From: Metabacillus bambusae
GTDB taxonomy: Bacteria; Bacillota; Bacilli; Bacillales; Bacillaceae
DNA length: 64,000 bases
Reading direction: 5' to 3'
Assembly (NCBI RefSeq): GCF_017497975.1
Contig: NZ_JAGDEL010000010.1
Location: forward strand, 1-64,000
A program made the translations under genes and the position numbers. Below, piece after piece: positions 63,051-64,000 of this stretch (positions are counted from its first letter, which is position 1; each line of letters opens with the position of its first letter). The notes below the pieces were generated by a model. It was given only the letters and a program-made list of their open reading frames with translations. It was not told the origin of the DNA and ran no database searches.

Positions 63051-64000
63051 ATGTATCACCCTTTTCACCCAAAGAGTATCCATACTCCATTTCTATTTTT
63101 TACAGGAAAAGGTGGAGTAGGAAAAACCTCTACTGCTTGTGCATCAGCTGTTGCATTAGCTGATGCAGAGAAAAAAGTATTGCTTGTCAGTACAGATCCA
63201 GCTTCAAACTTACAGGATGTATTAGAAGTGGAATTAACGAATACACCGAAGTTAATTCCAAATGTACCCAATCTTTATGCATGTAATTTAGACCCAGTAG
63301 AAGCTGCTAAAAATTATCGAGAAAAAGTTGTCGGCCCTTATCGTGGTAAATTACCTGAATCAGTAATTGCTACAATGGAAGAGCAACTTTCTGGTGCTTG
63401 TACGGTTGAAATTGCTGCTTTCGATGAATTTACAAGTTTGTTAACTGATGATTCAACTGTGAACAAGTATGAACATATCATTTTTGATACCGCTCCGACA
63501 GGACACACATTAAGACTTCTCCAATTGCCTACTGCATGGAGTGGATTTTTAGAAGAAAGTACACATGGTGCTTCCTGTTTAGGTCCATTATCTGGTTTAG
63601 GAGAAAAGAAGGATATATATTCTAAAACTGTTGAGGCATTATCAGATCCCGAAAAAACTACATTATGCTTGGTATCAAGACCTGAAGTTTCATCCATTAA
63701 TGAAGCAAAGCGAGCATCAGTTGAATTAAAGGGAATTGGTATAACAAATCAGACGCTTATTATGAATGGAGAGTTACAAACTCATGTTTCGGACGATGCG
63801 GTCTCTACTGCTTTTTATCATCGTCAGCAAAATGCACTGAAAAACATTCCTGATGAATTAAAACAAGTGCCGATCTATTCCTTACCATTTGTGTCATATC
63901 CTTTAACAGGTATCGAAAACCTTCGTTATTTATTTAAACAGTATTCATTATCAGAATCAGAAGAGGTAAGAGGTATAGATTCCAATCTCTCCTTAAATAG
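63051..64000 (+). CDS. arsA: Arsenite-stimulated ATPase ArsA (partial, runs off the end)
   Basis: 316 codons from ATG 63051 (GGAAGGTGGG upstream) are open to the window end. Deviant Walker A FFTGKGGVGKTSTAC, switch I STDPASNLQDV, and the DTAPTGHTLRLLQLP metal-transducing motif of ArsA/GET3. ArsA drives ArsB with ATP. The usual second half (A2 domain) would lie beyond the window. Confidence 0.93.
   Translation, partial: MYHPFHPKSIHTPFLFFTGKGGVGKTSTACASAVALADAEKKVLLVSTDPASNLQDVLEVELTNTPKLIPNVPNLYACNLDPVEAAKNYREKVVGPYRGKLPESVIATMEEQLSGACTVEIAAFDEFTSLLTDDSTVNKYEHIIFDTAPTGHTLRLLQLPTAWSGFLEESTHGASCLGPLSGLGEKKDIYSKTVEALSDPEKTTLCLVSRPEVSSINEAKRASVELKGIGITNQTLIMNGELQTHVSDDAVSTAFYHRQQNALKNIPDELKQVPIYSLPFVSYPLTGIENLRYLFKQYSLSESEEVRGIDSNLSLN

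Overview
The window is chromosomal DNA from a low-GC, spore-forming member of the Bacillaceae. The evidence is strong AGGAGG-type ribosome binding sites, TTG/GTG starts, sigma-E-type sporulation promoters, a tRNA cluster in the order I recall for Bacillus subtilis trnD, and long stretches in the same gene order as B. subtilis (yhbA/yhbB/cspR/prkA/yhbH, yhcS to yhcX, pgcA, yhcY/yhcZ/yhdA/yhdB/yhdC, nsrR, spoVR). All identifications come from reading the sequence and from memory of families; no database search was run.

Layout. 1-2088: 3' end of 23S rRNA, 5S rRNA and 16 tRNA genes closed by a strong terminator, with one unexplained 158-nt spacer (874-1031). 2089-3984: small membrane-protein genes, a PAP2/vanadium-haloperoxidase-type phosphatase and a palindrome resembling the end of an IS200/IS605 element. 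4072-16126: a carbohydrate island. A leftward operon (short-chain polyol dehydrogenase, FGGY kinase, GPH symporter) is divergent from a ROK repressor; then come two sugar ABC permeases, a binding lipoprotein (no ATPase gene) and a YesM/YesN-type two-component pair. A cre site and several dyads suggest catabolite repression plus ROK control.

16377-29986: manA, a tRNA-Gly, queG, mscL, an amidase, trmL, then prkA and yhbH with sigma-E-like promoters, a CBS-domain membrane protein, an aldo/keto reductase and a ribbon-helix-helix protein. 30066-34361: a Fur-boxed siderophore uptake operon (yclNOPQ type). 34432-43201: corA, a GAF/GAF/PAS histidine kinase, a flavodoxin-fold oxidoreductase, sortase D, and a phoX-tatA-tatC operon with a four-hexamer Pho box. 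43539-50644: yhcU, a thiol-disulfide pair (bdbC plus a thioredoxin-like protein), yhcV, yhcW, yhcX, pgcA and a VOC protein. 50650-53743: an ABC-transporter pseudogene, a MITE, then yhcY/yhcZ and an FMN reductase. 53858-60302: yhdB, an M14 peptidase, yhdC, nsrR divergent from hmp (with a matching operator), two small membrane proteins and spoVR. 60471-64000: arsenic resistance arsR-arsB-arsC-arsD-arsA, with the same operator before arsR and arsD; arsA runs off the end.

Two interspersed repeat families run through the intergenic spaces. Family A is a roughly 165-bp palindromic element whose copies differ by compensatory changes in the stem and which also exists as internally deleted derivatives. 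Family B is a roughly 220-bp MITE with 24-bp imperfect inverted ends and, in one copy, an 8-bp target duplication. I found no CRISPR array, prophage or obvious new defence system. The most interesting signals are the repeat families, the PhoX/Tat operon with its internal terminator, the layered operator of the polyol locus, and a possible leaderless histidine-kinase gene.
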